From contig NZ_CP197471.1 in NCBI RefSeq assembly GCF_052180215.1, forward strand, positions 3,506,001 through 3,570,000: a stretch of 64,000 nucleotides of DNA, given 5' to 3'. Every line of letters begins with the position of its first letter. Position 1 is the stretch's first letter. The position numbers and the translations under genes are program-made. Positions 8,212-15,379 of the stretch are shown one piece after another. This stretch comes from Pseudoneobacillus sp052180215. Lineage in GTDB: Bacteria; Bacillota; Bacilli; Bacillales; Cytobacillaceae. The notes below the pieces were generated by a model. The model was not told where the DNA came from. It worked only from the letters and a program-made list of their open reading frames with translations, and made no database searches.

Positions 8212-8240
8212 GAATTTTCTAATAAAAAGGAGTGTTTCAA

Positions 8241-8747
8241 ATGGTCGTAAAATGGTTAAGGGAAAATACGGTTGCTGCAGGAATTTTAACTTTAATGCGT
8301 TTATACCTTGGTTATTCATGGTTAACAGCTGGGTTTCATAAACTATCAGGCGGATTTGATGCTTCCGGATACTTAGCAAACGCTGCTGCTAATCCTGTAA
8401 AAGGCCCAGATGGAAGTTTGGTTTATGGATGGTATGTATCTTTCTTAAAAAGCTTTGCGATTCCTAACGTGGACTTATTTAATACGATTGTACCTCTAGG
8501 TGAATTTCTAGTTGGTTTAGGTTTAATTCTCGGCTGCTTAACAACAGCTGCCATGTTTTTCGGACTAGTCATGAACTTCTCTTTCTTCATGGCAGGAACA
8601 GTTTCTCATATTCCAACAGACCTATTCATCGGTTCTATTATCCTATTTGCTGGATTCAATGCTGGTAAATATGGTTTAGATTATTGGGTCATTCCTTTTA
8701 TCCGCAAAACTGCTTTCAAAAAAGAGAAAGCTCTTGGACAAAACTAA
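8241..8747 (+). CDS. DoxX family membrane protein
   Basis: 168-residue protein with four hydrophobic helices and the DoxX-type start LRLYLGYSWLTAGFHKLSG. The segment between helices 1 and 2 (YLANAANPVKGPDGS...VYGWYVSFLKSF) and PLGEFLVGLGLILG are usual for Bacillus DoxX proteins. ATG 8241 follows AAGGAGTGTTTCAA; an upstream in-frame GTG overlaps that site and is rejected. Members are linked to redox or quinone/thiol stress. Single-gene transcript with its own promoter and terminator. Confidence 0.85.
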   Translation: MVVKWLRENTVAAGILTLMRLYLGYSWLTAGFHKLSGGFDASGYLANAAANPVKGPDGSLVYGWYVSFLKSFAIPNVDLFNTIVPLGEFLVGLGLILGCLTTAAMFFGLVMNFSFFMAGTVSHIPTDLFIGSIILFAGFNAGKYGLDYWVIPFIRKTAFKKEKALGQN

Positions 8748-8764
8748 TTTTTTAACAATAAAAA

Positions 8765-8808
8765 AACCCTTCAGGAAGGACACAATCCGTGTTACTTCTT
8801 GAAGGGTT
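8765..8808. terminator. Bidirectional terminator
   Basis: AACCCTTCAGGAAG pairs with CTTCTTGAAGGGTT; A run on the left and T-rich tail on the right. Serves the doxX-like gene and the convergent gene at 8815. Confidence 0.8.
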
Positions 8809-8814
8809 CTTTAT

Positions 8815-9042
8815 TTATTCTTCTGCACTTCCAAATCCCACTTTATTTTCGTACCAACCAGTTAATTGGGTTAGGATTGCAAATACAAAAAAGAAATTCA
8901 TTGCCCAAACATTGACAAATGGAGCCATTCCTCCAAATTCAATCGTTGAATAACCTTTTAATTTCATCACAATCATTGATTCAATAAAAATGAGAATAAA
9001 ACCCACTACCCCAGCCACAGCTGCTCTAATCATCTTTCCCAA
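8815..9042 (-). CDS. Small two-helix membrane protein, unknown function
   Basis: 75-residue protein with two hydrophobic segments (about residues 5-27 and 44-64) separated by a short polar loop. ATG 9042 is preceded by GGAGGTTGGGAAAG. No motif was recognised. Convergent with the doxX-like gene; shares its terminator. Probably a real gene because of the RBS and coding composition. Confidence 0.65.
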   Translation of the reverse strand: MGKMIRAAVAGVVGFILIFIESMIVMKLKGYSTIEFGGMAPFVNVWAMNFFFVFAILTQLTGWYENKVGFGSAEE

Positions 9043-9196
9043 CCTCCAATACTTATTAGGCTCTCCATGCTATTAATTTATATAAATGTTTTTTTGACAA
9101 AATTGTGAACTATCATAACTTAATTATATTTTAAAAAAGGAAAAAACAAAACAAAAAAGTGATGGTTTTGTCACAGAATTTACATAAAGAACAAAA

Positions 9197-9312
9197 AGCG
9201 CAAGCGCCTCGAACAGCCCCGACAAGCAAATGTTCTGTTTTGTAAGAAGTCTGCACTTTGACTTCTTACAAAACAGGTTATTTGACCTCGAGGGGCTAGG
9301 CGCTGGAGCTGG
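9197..9312. repeat. Dispersed Bacillus-type palindromic repeat
   Basis: Nested inverted repeat: outer arms AGCGCCT..AGCCCC (9203-9220) and GGGGCTAGGCGCT (9292-9304); inner 17-bp perfect arms at 9235-9251 and 9260-9276 with an 8-nt loop. GC-richer than its surroundings. The end sequence GCGCAAGCGCCT...GGCGCTGGAGCTGGA is of a kind seen in intergenic regions of many Bacillus genomes. A short similar stretch lies at 34449-34466. The gap 9043-9422 otherwise holds only a terminator. Confidence 0.8.
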
Positions 9313-9375
9313 ATTACGAAAAACTTTGTCTAAAGTTACCACAAGTTTAAAATTTATACTCTCCTTAACAATTTA

Positions 9376-9412
9376 AAAAATAAATCCTTGGCACTATACC
9401 AAGGATTTATTT
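9376..9412 (-). terminator. Terminator after alpha/beta hydrolase gene
   Basis: AAATAAATCCTTGG and CCAAGGATTTATTT flank a 7-nt loop; A/T-rich on both sides. Lies 11 bp beyond the stop of the minus-strand hydrolase gene. Confidence 0.8.
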
Positions 9413-9422
9413 TCTCTATATT

Positions 9423-10307
9423 TTAGTTGTAATAGGTTTGAAGGAAGGACTTCATTTGATCATTTATCATCTTTAATGTTTCTTCAGATGTAAAATGTCC
9501 CATATCGTAGAGATGGCATGCGGCTAGAGTAGGTATTAATTTACCTGCCGTTTGAATTAACTTTTCACCAGGAAAGAAAATATCTTTTTTTCCACCTATC
9601 ACCATTGTTGGTGCCTTGTAATCATGCAATTCCTGAATGGTTGTTAATTTCGGCATTTCCTGCTCCAATTTTGTACTTTGAAAAATCTCACCAATGATTT
9701 CTGCATCAATGTCTTTCATAGTGTAATCAGACATACAATCTGCAATGTTTTGCAAATGTTTATTTGATCCGCTTCCTCTATATAAGAGTAATGGAACTAG
9801 TATTTTTTTTATCATTTCTACCTTTGAACCTAGAATGATTCCTGCAGGAGCATAAAGTATAGAGCAGGAAATCCTATCTGGAAAATAAGTAGCAAGTCGC
9901 AAAATAATACCTCCGCCATATGAAGGCCCAGCAAAAGCTGCCTTCTCCACTTGAAAATGATTCATTAAATCAACAATCCACATGGCGTAGCTATCATCTG
10001 AAGCTGACAAGCGCTTTTCTGAACTATAACCCGGATGACCTATTGTATCTGGGGAATATACTCGATATTCCTTTAATAAAGAAGAGAACCATGATAAAGT
10101 CATAGGGTTAATACAGTTACCTCCTTGAAGAATAAAAAGCGGTTTACCTTCTTTAGGACCAGTGACTAATACATGTGTTTTCCCAAATCGTGTTTCAACA
10201 AACACTTTTTCAAAATCTACCTCTAATGTTTTCAAGTAGTTGTCATAATAACTAAGGAGTTTCTGTTTCCCTTCCTTACTTTTGTAAATGGTATGTTGTT
10301 TGGCCAT
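9423..10307 (-). CDS. Alpha/beta fold hydrolase
   Basis: 294-residue alpha/beta hydrolase. The oxyanion region is FILQGGN near residue 80, the nucleophile elbow is AGPSYGGG (Ser in G-P-S-Y-G), the acid is likely Asp in MVIGGKKDIFFPGE, and the catalytic His is in DMGHFTSEE near the C-terminus. A complete triad suggests activity, possibly an esterase or lactonase; the substrate cannot be read. Start ATG 10307 has GTGAGGTTACT upstream. Followed by its own terminator. Confidence 0.88.
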   Translation of the reverse strand: MAKQHTIYKSKEGKQKLLSYYDNYLKTLEVDFEKVFVETRFGKTHVLVTGPKEGKPLFILQGGNCINPMTLSWFSSLLKEYRVYSPDTIGHPGYSSEKRLSASDDSYAMWIVDLMNHFQVEKAAFAGPSYGGGIILRLATYFPDRISCSILYAPAGIILGSKVEMIKKILVPLLLYRGSGSNKHLQNIADCMSDYTMKDIDAEIIGEIFQSTKLEQEMPKLTTIQELHDYKAPTMVIGGKKDIFFPGEKLIQTAGKLIPTLAACHLYDMGHFTSEETLKMINDQMKSFLQTYYN

Positions 10308-10383
10308 AGTAACCTCACATTTGCATTGTTTTGTACTAATTCTACCAATCCTACTTCATTTCTACCATTTTTTTCTATAAACA

Positions 10384-11229
10384 CTATAAAAGTTTCTTAA
10401 AAAAAAGCTTCTCCCATAAAAACCAAGGAATAATCGATTTGAGAATGATGGTAGTTCTAACACTTTTTCCTACACAATAACGCAATTTCTTTACTCCCTT
10501 TTGTAAAGCTAATCTAGTAATAAGCTTAGCTATATCCTCAGGATTTCCAAAACGCTCTCGACCCTTTTCCATTACACCTTCAATATTTTTCATATAGGAA
10601 TAATAAGGGGAAGTCTGTTCTCTTGATCTTTGTGTGACATGGTTTCCCGTAGACCAAATATTGGTTTGAAATGAACCTGGCTCAATAAGGACCACATCAA
10701 TTCCAAAAGGTTTCACTTCTAATCTTAAACTCTCACTGTAACCTTCTACAGCAAATTTGGACGAAACATAAGGAGAAAGTGATGGATAACCGATTTTTCC
10801 ACTAATACTGCTCATATTAAAAATCTTTCCATAACCTTGTTTACGCATTTTAGGTAAAACGGCTTGAGTAACGGCAATTAGCCCAAAAAAATTCGTGTCA
10901 AATTGCTTTTGATATTCTTCAATCGGGATTTCTTCACTAAAACCTGCAGACGCAAAGCCAGCATTATTAACTAAAACATCTATATTTGATAGCTCTTCTA
11001 CTAATAGTTGTTGGAAATGAGAAATCGACTCTTTCGAAGTCACATCTAATGGAAAAAATTCTATATCATTTTGTAAGCCTATTTTATCTAAGAAATCTTT
11101 TAAATCAGGAACCTTTGCTAAATTACGTACCATAGCTTTTACTTGAAACCCACTTCTCGCTAACTCTTGACAGGTCACCCAACCAATCCCACTTGAAGCT
11201 CCTGTAACAATTGCAACTGGTTTATTCAA
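10384..11229 (-). CDS. Short-chain dehydrogenase/reductase
   Basis: 281-residue classical SDR oxidoreductase. Cofactor motif TGASSGIG at the N-terminus, NNAG near residue 90, catalytic Ser in FNMSSISG and the YVSSK (Y-x3-K) active site. Starts with TTG at 11229, well placed after GAAGGAG; a longer frame from GTG 11271 places the RBS inside the gene. Closely follows, and is transcribed with, the alpha/beta hydrolase. Substrate unknown; the long C-terminal region ends in a hydrophobic, basic segment. Confidence 0.88.
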   Translation of the reverse strand: MNKPVAIVTGASSGIGWVTCQELARSGFQVKAMVRNLAKVPDLKDFLDKIGLQNDIEFFPLDVTSKESISHFQQLLVEELSNIDVLVNNAGFASAGFSEEIPIEEYQKQFDTNFFGLIAVTQAVLPKMRKQGYGKIFNMSSISGKIGYPSLSPYVSSKFAVEGYSESLRLEVKPFGIDVVLIEPGSFQTNIWSTGNHVTQRSREQTSPYYSYMKNIEGVMEKGRERFGNPEDIAKLITRLALQKGVKKLRYCVGKSVRTTIILKSIIPWFLWEKLFFKKLL

Positions 11230-11422
11230 TGATTTCTCTCCTTCAAAAAGTGATATCTTTTTTCTTTCCACTTAAAGGCTTCATATTCCTCTAATAGTGA
11301 CTACATATATTTGTTTGTCTCTTATTTGACTCTCTAAAATTTATTTCAGAATATTTTTAAAATACATCCTATTCCTACTAATTAATAACCAAAAGATTAC
11401 ACTCGACTATTTTTTATTATCG

Positions 11423-11438
11423 TGGTATTATATTACCA
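11423..11438 (+). promoter_or_regulatory. Possible operator before amino-acid ABC operon
   Basis: Palindrome TGGTA-N6-TACCA about 55 bp before the binding-protein start, inside AT-rich promoter-like DNA; a second TTACCAC lies at 11449-11455. No regulator is suggested by neighbours. Confidence 0.3.
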
Positions 11439-11490
11439 TATTAGCACGTTACCACTTTAACAAGATAAAGATATATTAGGAGGATTTTTC

Positions 11491-12267
11491 ATGAAAAGGG
11501 TCTTGTCACTAACATTTATTTTTGCTTTTTTTACTATTTTAGTAGCTGGATGTTCTAGCACCTCATCTACTGGTAATTCTAATAAACTAGTTATCGGTAT
11601 TGACGATAAATTTGCCCCAATGGGTTTTAGAGATGAAAATAATGAGATTGTTGGATTTGATATTGATTTAGCGAAGGCTGCTGCTAAAGAAATGGAAAAA
11701 GAAGTTGTTTTCCAACCAATTGACTGGAGTACTAAAGAGTCTGAATTAAGCAGTGGACGTATTGACCTCATCTGGAATGGATATACCATTACGGACGAAC
11801 GAAAAGAGAAGGTTTTATTCACGAAGCCTTATTTAAAAAATGCCCAAGTCATTGTAACAAAAGCAGACTCTGAAATTTCAAAGATGGATGATTTAACGGG
11901 TAAAGTAGTCGGTGTTCAATCATTATCTTCTGCTTCAGATGCTTTAAATGCCAATGACATTAAATCAAAAATTAAAGAAGTTACAGAATTCAAGGATAAT
12001 GTATTAGCTTTAAGTGATTTGAAAATTGGCCGAATTGATGCTGTTGTTATAGATCAAATTGTTGCTGACTATTATATGACAAAAGAAGCGGATACTTATA
12101 AGCTTTTAGACGAATCCCTTGCTCCAGAAGAGTATGGAATTGGTGTAAAAAAAGGCAATGAAAAATTACTAAATGAGTTACAAAAAGCTCTAGATAAGAT
12201 AAATCAAAATGGCACAGCAGCCAAAATTTCAGAAAAATGGTTCGGGGAAGATAGAGTATTAAAGTAA
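11491..12267 (+). CDS. Amino-acid ABC transporter substrate-binding lipoprotein
   Basis: 258-residue solute-binding protein of the polar amino-acid family (SBP family 3). Lipobox VAGC near residues 18-21 anchors it to the membrane. Family signatures IGIDDKFAPMGFRDENNEIVG and FDIDLAKA (ligand lobe) and the hinge region GRIDAVVID are present. RBS AGGAGG. First gene of a three-gene ABC operon (binding protein, permease, ATPase), separated from the permease by a hairpin. The exact amino acid cannot be told. Confidence 0.93.
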   Translation: MKRVLSLTFIFAFFTILVAGCSSTSSTGNSNKLVIGIDDKFAPMGFRDENNEIVGFDIDLAKAAAKEMEKEVVFQPIDWSTKESELSSGRIDLIWNGYTITDERKEKVLFTKPYLKNAQVIVTKADSEISKMDDLTGKVVGVQSLSSASDALNANDIKSKIKEVTEFKDNVLALSDLKIGRIDAVVIDQIVADYYMTKEADTYKLLDESLAPEEYGIGVKKGNEKLLNELQKALDKINQNGTAAKISEKWFGEDRVLK

Positions 12268-12296
12268 GAGAACTGATTAAAATGAATAAAAAATAA

Positions 12297-12325
12297 TTCC
12301 TCCTTCAAAGGGGGAAGCTTTTTTT
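12297..12325 (+). terminator. Intercistronic terminator-like hairpin
   Basis: TTCCTCC and GGGGGAA (one G-U pair) with a TTCAAA loop, followed by GCTTTTTTT. Lies between binding protein and permease; likely partial termination giving excess binding protein. Confidence 0.7.
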
Positions 12326-12339
12326 AGGAGCAAACGTTG

Positions 12340-12999
12340 ATGAGTATAGATTATCTAATTAATATTACAAAACCAATGCTCGAAGGGGCACAGATGACCG
12401 TTTTATTATTTTTCATCGCTATTGTTTTTTCGATTCCGTTAGGTTTTGTGTTTACATTAATGTCCAATAGCCACAATAGAGTGCTCTCATGGTTTGCTAA
12501 AAGCTATATATACATCATGAGAGGGACCCCTTTATTGTTACAGCTTCTATTTATTGTTTTTGGGCTGCCTATGATTCCTTATATAGGAGAGTACTTGGTT
12601 ATGGACAGGTTTGTTGCAGCTTCAATTGGTTTTATTTTAAACTATGCTGCTTACTTTGCTGAAATTTTTAGAGGGGGATTATTAGCCATTGATAAAGGTC
12701 AATATGAAGCAGCACAGGTTTTAGGCTTCAATAAATGGCAAACAACGACCAAAATCATCCTTCCGCAAATGTTTCGAGTTGCCTTGCCAGCGGTTTCTAA
12801 TGAGTCCATTACACTAATTAAAGATACTGCACTATTATATGCAGTTGCAGTACCTGAGCTTTTACACTTTGCTCAGACAGCTGTAAACCGTGATTTTACC
12901 ATCATTCCTTTTTTCATAGCAGGTGTTATATTTTTAATGATGACCCTCTTATTAACCGCATTTTTTAAATGGATTGAAAGAAAATTCAAATTTGAATAA
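12340..12999 (+). CDS. Amino-acid ABC transporter permease
   Basis: 219-residue HisM/GlnP-type permease with about five membrane helices. The EAA motif that contacts the ATPase is readable as QYEAAQVLGFNKWQTTTKIILPQ near residues 128-150; the N-terminal family stretch YIYIMRGTPLLLQLLFI is present. ATG 12340 follows TAGGAG; an in-frame TTG three bases earlier is possible. The ATPase gene follows after 14 bp. Confidence 0.93.
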   Translation: MSIDYLINITKPMLEGAQMTVLLFFIAIVFSIPLGFVFTLMSNSHNRVLSWFAKSYIYIMRGTPLLLQLLFIVFGLPMIPYIGEYLVMDRFVAASIGFILNYAAYFAEIFRGGLLAIDKGQYEAAQVLGFNKWQTTTKIILPQMFRVALPAVSNESITLIKDTALLYAVAVPELLHFAQTAVNRDFTIIPFFIAGVIFLMMTLLLTAFFKWIERKFKFE

Positions 13000-13013
13000 G
13001 GGACTGGAGAAAA

Positions 13014-13760
13014 GTGACGATCATTCAAGTTTCAAATCTACGAAAATCGTTTGGCGATTTAGATGTGTTGAAAAATGTCACATTTGAAGTGAATAAAAAC
13101 GATGTTGTCGCTGTAATTGGACCTTCTGGTTCAGGAAAAAGCACCATGCTAAGAAGTCTTGTTCACTTAGAACAGGTGGATAGCGGCAGTATCCGTATTC
13201 GAGATGAATATCTTGTAAAAGATGGTATATACCCCTCTAATCAAGAAATAAAGCGTACGACCACCAAAATGGGAATGGTATTTCAACATTTTAATCTCTT
13301 TCCTCATCTAACGGTCAAACAAAATCTTGAGATTGCACCAAGAACGATAAATGGTGAATCGGTTGAATCGATTTCCAAAAAAAGCACAGAACTGTTGGAA
13401 AAAGTAGGATTGTCTGATAAAGGTCATGTTTATCCTGCTAATCTCTCAGGTGGTCAAAAACAAAGAGTAGCTATTGCAAGGGCATTAATGATGAACCCTG
13501 ATATTTTATTGTTTGATGAACCTACCTCCGCTCTTGATCCTGAATTGACAGGTGAGGTTCTTAAAGTCATTAAAATGCTTGCAGAAGAGCATATGACGAT
13601 GATTGTCGTTACACATGAAATGGGCTTTGCTAAAGAAGTAGCAAATAAAATCATGTTTATGGACAACGGGGAAGTAATAGAGTCGGGAAGTCCAGAGCAA
13701 CTATTTAACAACCCGCAATTTGACCGGACCAAAACATTCTTAAATAAGGCTTATAAATAG
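13014..13760 (+). CDS. Amino-acid ABC transporter ATP-binding protein
   Basis: 248-residue ABC ATPase. Walker A GPSGSGKST (residues ~38-46), Q-loop in FQHFNLFPH, signature LSGGQKQR, Walker B ILLFDEPTSALD and H-loop VTHEMGFA are all intact. Starts with GTG 13014 after ACTGGAGAAAA. Energises uptake through the adjacent permease. A terminator hairpin follows immediately. Confidence 0.95.
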   Translation: MTIIQVSNLRKSFGDLDVLKNVTFEVNKNDVVAVIGPSGSGKSTMLRSLVHLEQVDSGSIRIRDEYLVKDGIYPSNQEIKRTTTKMGMVFQHFNLFPHLTVKQNLEIAPRTINGESVESISKKSTELLEKVGLSDKGHVYPANLSGGQKQRVAIARALMMNPDILLFDEPTSALDPELTGEVLKVIKMLAEEHMTMIVVTHEMGFAKEVANKIMFMDNGEVIESGSPEQLFNNPQFDRTKTFLNKAYK

Positions 13761-13761
13761 C

Positions 13762-13793
13762 AAAAACGATAGCTCATACCAGCTATCGTTTTT
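13762..13793. terminator. Bidirectional terminator
   Basis: Perfect 13-bp stem AAAAACGATAGCT/AGCTATCGTTTTT with a CATACC loop, between the ABC ATPase gene and the convergent siroheme-type gene. Confidence 0.9.
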
Positions 13794-13797
13794 CATT

Positions 13798-14421
13798 TTA
13801 TAATACTATTTGGGCATTTTCTCTAACTTTATCAATCGTAATGCGTCCAACAAACTTACTGAATTTTTCTCGTTTTTTTCCATTTTCCTTGTATAGGTTA
13901 ATCAGTTGTTGAACCACATCATTCAGTTTGTTTTCAGGTACACCCGCTATTAAGAGTTCACCTACTTGAGCTTTTAATGTTTTAGGATTCCCCCCAACGT
14001 ACACATCAAAAACTTCCTTGTTCTTGACAATGCCTATATCCTGTAATAAAGGTTCTCCACAAGCATTCGTACAACCAGTATAAGCAATATGCATAGGAGC
14101 AGGAACTTCCTGACCTGCTACAGCATCGTTTAAAGCTAAAGCCGTTGGAAGTCCTTCCACTTCTGCACCCTGACAAAAGCTACAGGTTTTAAGGCTTTTT
14201 ACATAAGATCCTACCGGGTAGATTTGTAATCCAACCGATTTTAACTTTTCTTTGACCATTTCCACATCACTATCTTCATCCAGTTCCACATATAGTTGTT
14301 GAAAATTTGTCAGTTCAATCCTAGCTTTATCACCTAAAACATTACCTAGTACAGATAACTGTTCCGGTTTAAAAATACTGCCGCCTACTTCAAAGCCAGG
14401 TGTAACGGCAAATAATTTCAT
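13798..14421 (-). CDS. Nitrite/sulfite reductase-like domain protein
   Basis: 207-residue protein resembling the ferredoxin-like half plus the iron-sulfur/siroheme region of nitrite and sulfite reductases (NIR_SIR). N-terminal half MKLFAVTPGFEVGGSIF...LYPVGSY matches the half-domain; the cluster region contains TCSFCQGAEV and YTGCTNACG (C-x3-C). The first cysteine pair is C-x2-C rather than the usual spaced C-x5-C, so cluster binding is uncertain. ATG 14421 follows GAGGGAGAG; the longer frame to 14505 has no RBS. Much shorter than true reductases (about 500 residues or more). Lies downstream of copper genes on the same strand; could be a scaffold or a siroheme-linked sensor. Function unknown. 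Confidence 0.7.
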   Translation of the reverse strand: MKLFAVTPGFEVGGSIFKPEQLSVLGNVLGDKARIELTNFQQLYVELDEDSDVEMVKEKLKSVGLQIYPVGSYVKSLKTCSFCQGAEVEGLPTALALNDAVAGQEVPAPMHIAYTGCTNACGEPLLQDIGIVKNKEVFDVYVGGNPKTLKAQVGELLIAGVPENKLNDVVQQLINLYKENGKKREKFSKFVGRITIDKVRENAQIVL

Positions 14422-14511
14422 ATATTTTCTCTCCCTCACGAAAATTTTGTATGTAATAGATGTAGTAAGAACGGTATAAGTCAGCCACGACAAATACCGT
14501 CTCATATTTTT

Positions 14512-15366
14512 CTAATTAATTTCTACAACATACGGAAACACAAAAACTTCACCATTGAATTTGAATTCAGCCCATATTTTATAAATGCCTAGCTTTGTAA
14601 ATTGGGTTTCAAAAATTGGTTCATCTCCATGTAAGGGATGGACGTGAATATAATTCTCGGCTTTTTCATCAAGGATGACGACATGCCCCAATGCGCCTAG
14701 ATGCTGTTCAGGGGTTTCACCATTCAAATCAAATTTCAACTGAATTTCTTCATTTACCTTTAATGATGAAGGCTTTAATTCTACCTGGTGATCACCGATT
14801 TGTTTAACTAAGTTTGTATCTGGTTCTAAAGCGTGATGTTCATGTTCTTCTTGTGGACTTCCAAGAATAAATTCGATTGGCTCTACTTCATAAGGAAGTT
14901 CTTTCGGTTTGATATCAACAAAAATTCTGTATTCTCCATCTGTTAATGAATGAGCCACCTTAAAAATCCCTGGTTCGCTAGACTCTGGATGTAAGTGTTT
15001 ATATTCTTTTAGATCGGTACTAACCACTATAAGATGCATCTTTTTTTCATGATTAACTTCTAGGTCTGCCTCAGATACGGGTTCCCCTTTGCTATTTTTT
15101 AACGTAATGACCAAGTCTCCATTTTCTTCGTGAACCATTGGTAAAACTTGACTTTGTAAGCTTGGAACCGTTTCATTTGTGTGAGCGTGACCTTCTTCGT
15201 TTTCTACCTCTTCTACATCTGTGGAATGTTCTGTATTTGTGCCATGGTTAGACTCGGTTGCAGCATGGCCAGCATCTTCTGGTTTCCCAGAAAAGGAAGC
15301 ATACGTATAATACGCTCCTACTACCACGAGTAAATATACAATTGCTGAAATTGCCCATTTTTTCAT
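14512..15366 (-). CDS. Membrane-anchored His-rich protein next to copA
   Basis: 284-residue protein with an N-terminal membrane helix (about residues 5-24), a low-complexity His/Glu-rich linker (residues 32-65: AGHAATESNHG, EEGHAHTNE), then two beta-rich domains with many His: HLHPESSEPG, EEHEHHALEP, NYIHVHPLHGDEP. Predicted to face outside. The last two domains resemble the secreted YtkA/FixH-like beta domain with His pairs suited to bind Cu. It starts 14 bp after copA ends, so is in its transcript, suggesting copper sequestration or hand-off. Not a CopC by length; family name uncertain. Confidence 0.75.
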   Translation of the reverse strand: MKKWAISAIVYLLVVVGAYYTYASFSGKPEDAGHAATESNHGTNTEHSTDVEEVENEEGHAHTNETVPSLQSQVLPMVHEENGDLVITLKNSKGEPVSEADLEVNHEKKMHLIVVSTDLKEYKHLHPESSEPGIFKVAHSLTDGEYRIFVDIKPKELPYEVEPIEFILGSPQEEHEHHALEPDTNLVKQIGDHQVELKPSSLKVNEEIQLKFDLNGETPEQHLGALGHVVILDEKAENYIHVHPLHGDEPIFETQFTKLGIYKIWAEFKFNGEVFVFPYVVEIN

Positions 15367-15379
15367 ATTGTTTTCACCT

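Noticed and set aside
9124..9342. 72-codon frame over the palindromic repeat
   Set aside because: Overlaps a nested inverted repeat and has no RBS or protein-like composition.
11272..11490. T-box or other riboswitch ahead of the amino-acid ABC operon
   Set aside because: No T-box consensus (TGGNACC with GGTGG nearby) or other aptamer core found; only a short palindrome.
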